Positions 16,351 through 17,048 of a DNA stretch of 17,048 bases are shown in pieces. The notes under the pieces were generated by a model. It was given only the letters and a program-made list of their open reading frames with translations. It had not been told where the DNA came from and did not search any database. The number at the start of each line of letters is the position of its first letter. The first letter of the stretch is position 1. Source of the DNA: Geobacter sp. (lineage in GTDB: Bacteria; Desulfobacterota; Desulfuromonadia; Geobacterales; Geobacteraceae); the NCBI GenBank assembly GCA_003857395.1, contig RPRC01000149.1, forward strand, positions 1 through 17,048, read 5' to 3'. Made by a program: the position numbers and the translations under genes.

Positions 16351-16370
16351 TCCGGATAGAAGGTTTCCTT

Positions 16371-17048
16371 ATGCATTTTGGCGGTATCTATGAAGATGAA
16401 ATAGTCGGCAAGGCCTACGATCGCAAACTCCTGGCCAGGTTTATCCGTTACCTGCGCCCCTACCGGTGGCTGGTTGCCTGGAGTCTGCTGCTCCTGCCCC
16501 TGATCGCGGCGGCCAAACTCACCCAGCCCTGGCTTATCAAGATTGCCATCGACAACCACATCACCACCGGCAAGATGGAAGGGCTGCCCCTCCTGTCATT
16601 CTGGTACTTTGCCCTTATCATTGCGGACGGCCTCCTGACCTACCTGGAAATCTATCTCCTGCAGTACCTGGGCCAGAAGGTCATGTTCGATCTTCGCATG
16701 GAGCTTTTCTCCCACATCCAGGGCCTTTCCTCGTCTTTTATGGACCGCACACCCACCGGCAGCCTGGTAACACGGGTAACGAGCGATGTGGAGGTCCTGG
16801 GCGAGATGTTCACGGCCGGCATCATCTCCATCATCGGCGACATCCTGGTACTGGTGGGCATTGTCGGGATCATGCTCTGGATGAATCTGAAGCTGTCCCT
16901 GGTCACTTTCATCGTACTGCCGATGCTCCTTTATATCGTCTTCACCTTTCGCCTCAGAATGCGCAAGTCCTTCCGGGAGGTGCGGGCACGCCTCTCCAAT
17001 CTCAACTCGTTCCTGGCCGAAAGCATCGGCGGCATGGCAGTGGTACAG
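16371..17048 (+). CDS. Half-size ABC exporter, partner subunit (cut by window edge)
   Basis: The first 226 codons are visible and the frame is open at the window end. The start MHFGGIYEDE has AAGG 7 bases upstream. Visible features are the exporter membrane domain: RKLLARFIRYLRPYRW before helix 1 (~36-53), IKIAIDNHI, helices around 75-95 and 145-190, the coupling region SSFMDRTPTGSLVTRVTSDV (~122-141), and RLSNLNSFLAESIGGMAVVQ. The nucleotide-binding domain is beyond the edge. The tandem arrangement with a catalytically degenerate first subunit, and its N-terminus resembling the YheH/BmrD half, predict that it carries the canonical catalytic Glu. Co-transcription is likely although a strong hairpin lies between the genes. 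Confidence 0.9.
   Translation, partial: MHFGGIYEDEIVGKAYDRKLLARFIRYLRPYRWLVAWSLLLLPLIAAAKLTQPWLIKIAIDNHITTGKMEGLPLLSFWYFALIIADGLLTYLEIYLLQYLGQKVMFDLRMELFSHIQGLSSSFMDRTPTGSLVTRVTSDVEVLGEMFTAGIISIIGDILVLVGIVGIMLWMNLKLSLVTFIVLPMLLYIVFTFRLRMRKSFREVRARLSNLNSFLAESIGGMAVVQ

Overview
The window looks like chromosomal DNA of a Gram-negative deltaproteobacterium, most likely of the Desulfuromonadales/Geobacter type. It has an outer-membrane TonB-dependent receptor, a large hybrid histidine kinase, a COG3357-type HTH/Zn-ribbon protein and GC-rich REP-like repeats. The organism is inferred from gene style only; there is no rRNA or other marker. No tRNA, rRNA or CRISPR array was seen.

Left end (1-2400, minus strand) is an accessory, partly decayed region. 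It holds the N-terminus of a type I restriction subunit (HsdR), a short N-terminal remnant of a phospholipase-D-like helicase-type protein, and a truncated pRiA4b ORF-3-family gene. The truncated gene runs directly into a 27-base ghost of the uvrA 3' end. Next come two tightly coupled hypothetical genes, one of them TPR-like. The ghost and the real uvrA end form a direct repeat around a ~1.5 kb segment, as expected if DNA was inserted at, or lost beside, the 3' end of uvrA.

Middle (2407-7300, minus) holds housekeeping genes: uvrA (nucleotide excision repair), a REP-like double hairpin, a small HTH/Zn-ribbon regulator, and a phosphoglucomutase/phosphomannomutase.

The most interesting part is 7319-12894 (minus): a compact operon of a YfiR-family periplasmic protein, a TonB-dependent outer-membrane receptor and a CHASE8-HAMP hybrid histidine kinase with receiver and Hpt domains. 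It resembles the YfiBNR system with its outer-membrane part replaced by a TonB receptor and its diguanylate cyclase output replaced by a phosphorelay. A sigma70-like promoter with a perfect-armed palindrome in its spacer lies upstream.

Right end (12927-17048, plus) starts divergently from that operon. A DUF4139 exported protein has a clear sigma70 promoter. It is followed by a pair of half-ABC exporters separated by a strong intercistronic hairpin. The first has Asp in place of the catalytic Glu, which suggests a heterodimeric exporter; the second is cut by the window edge.
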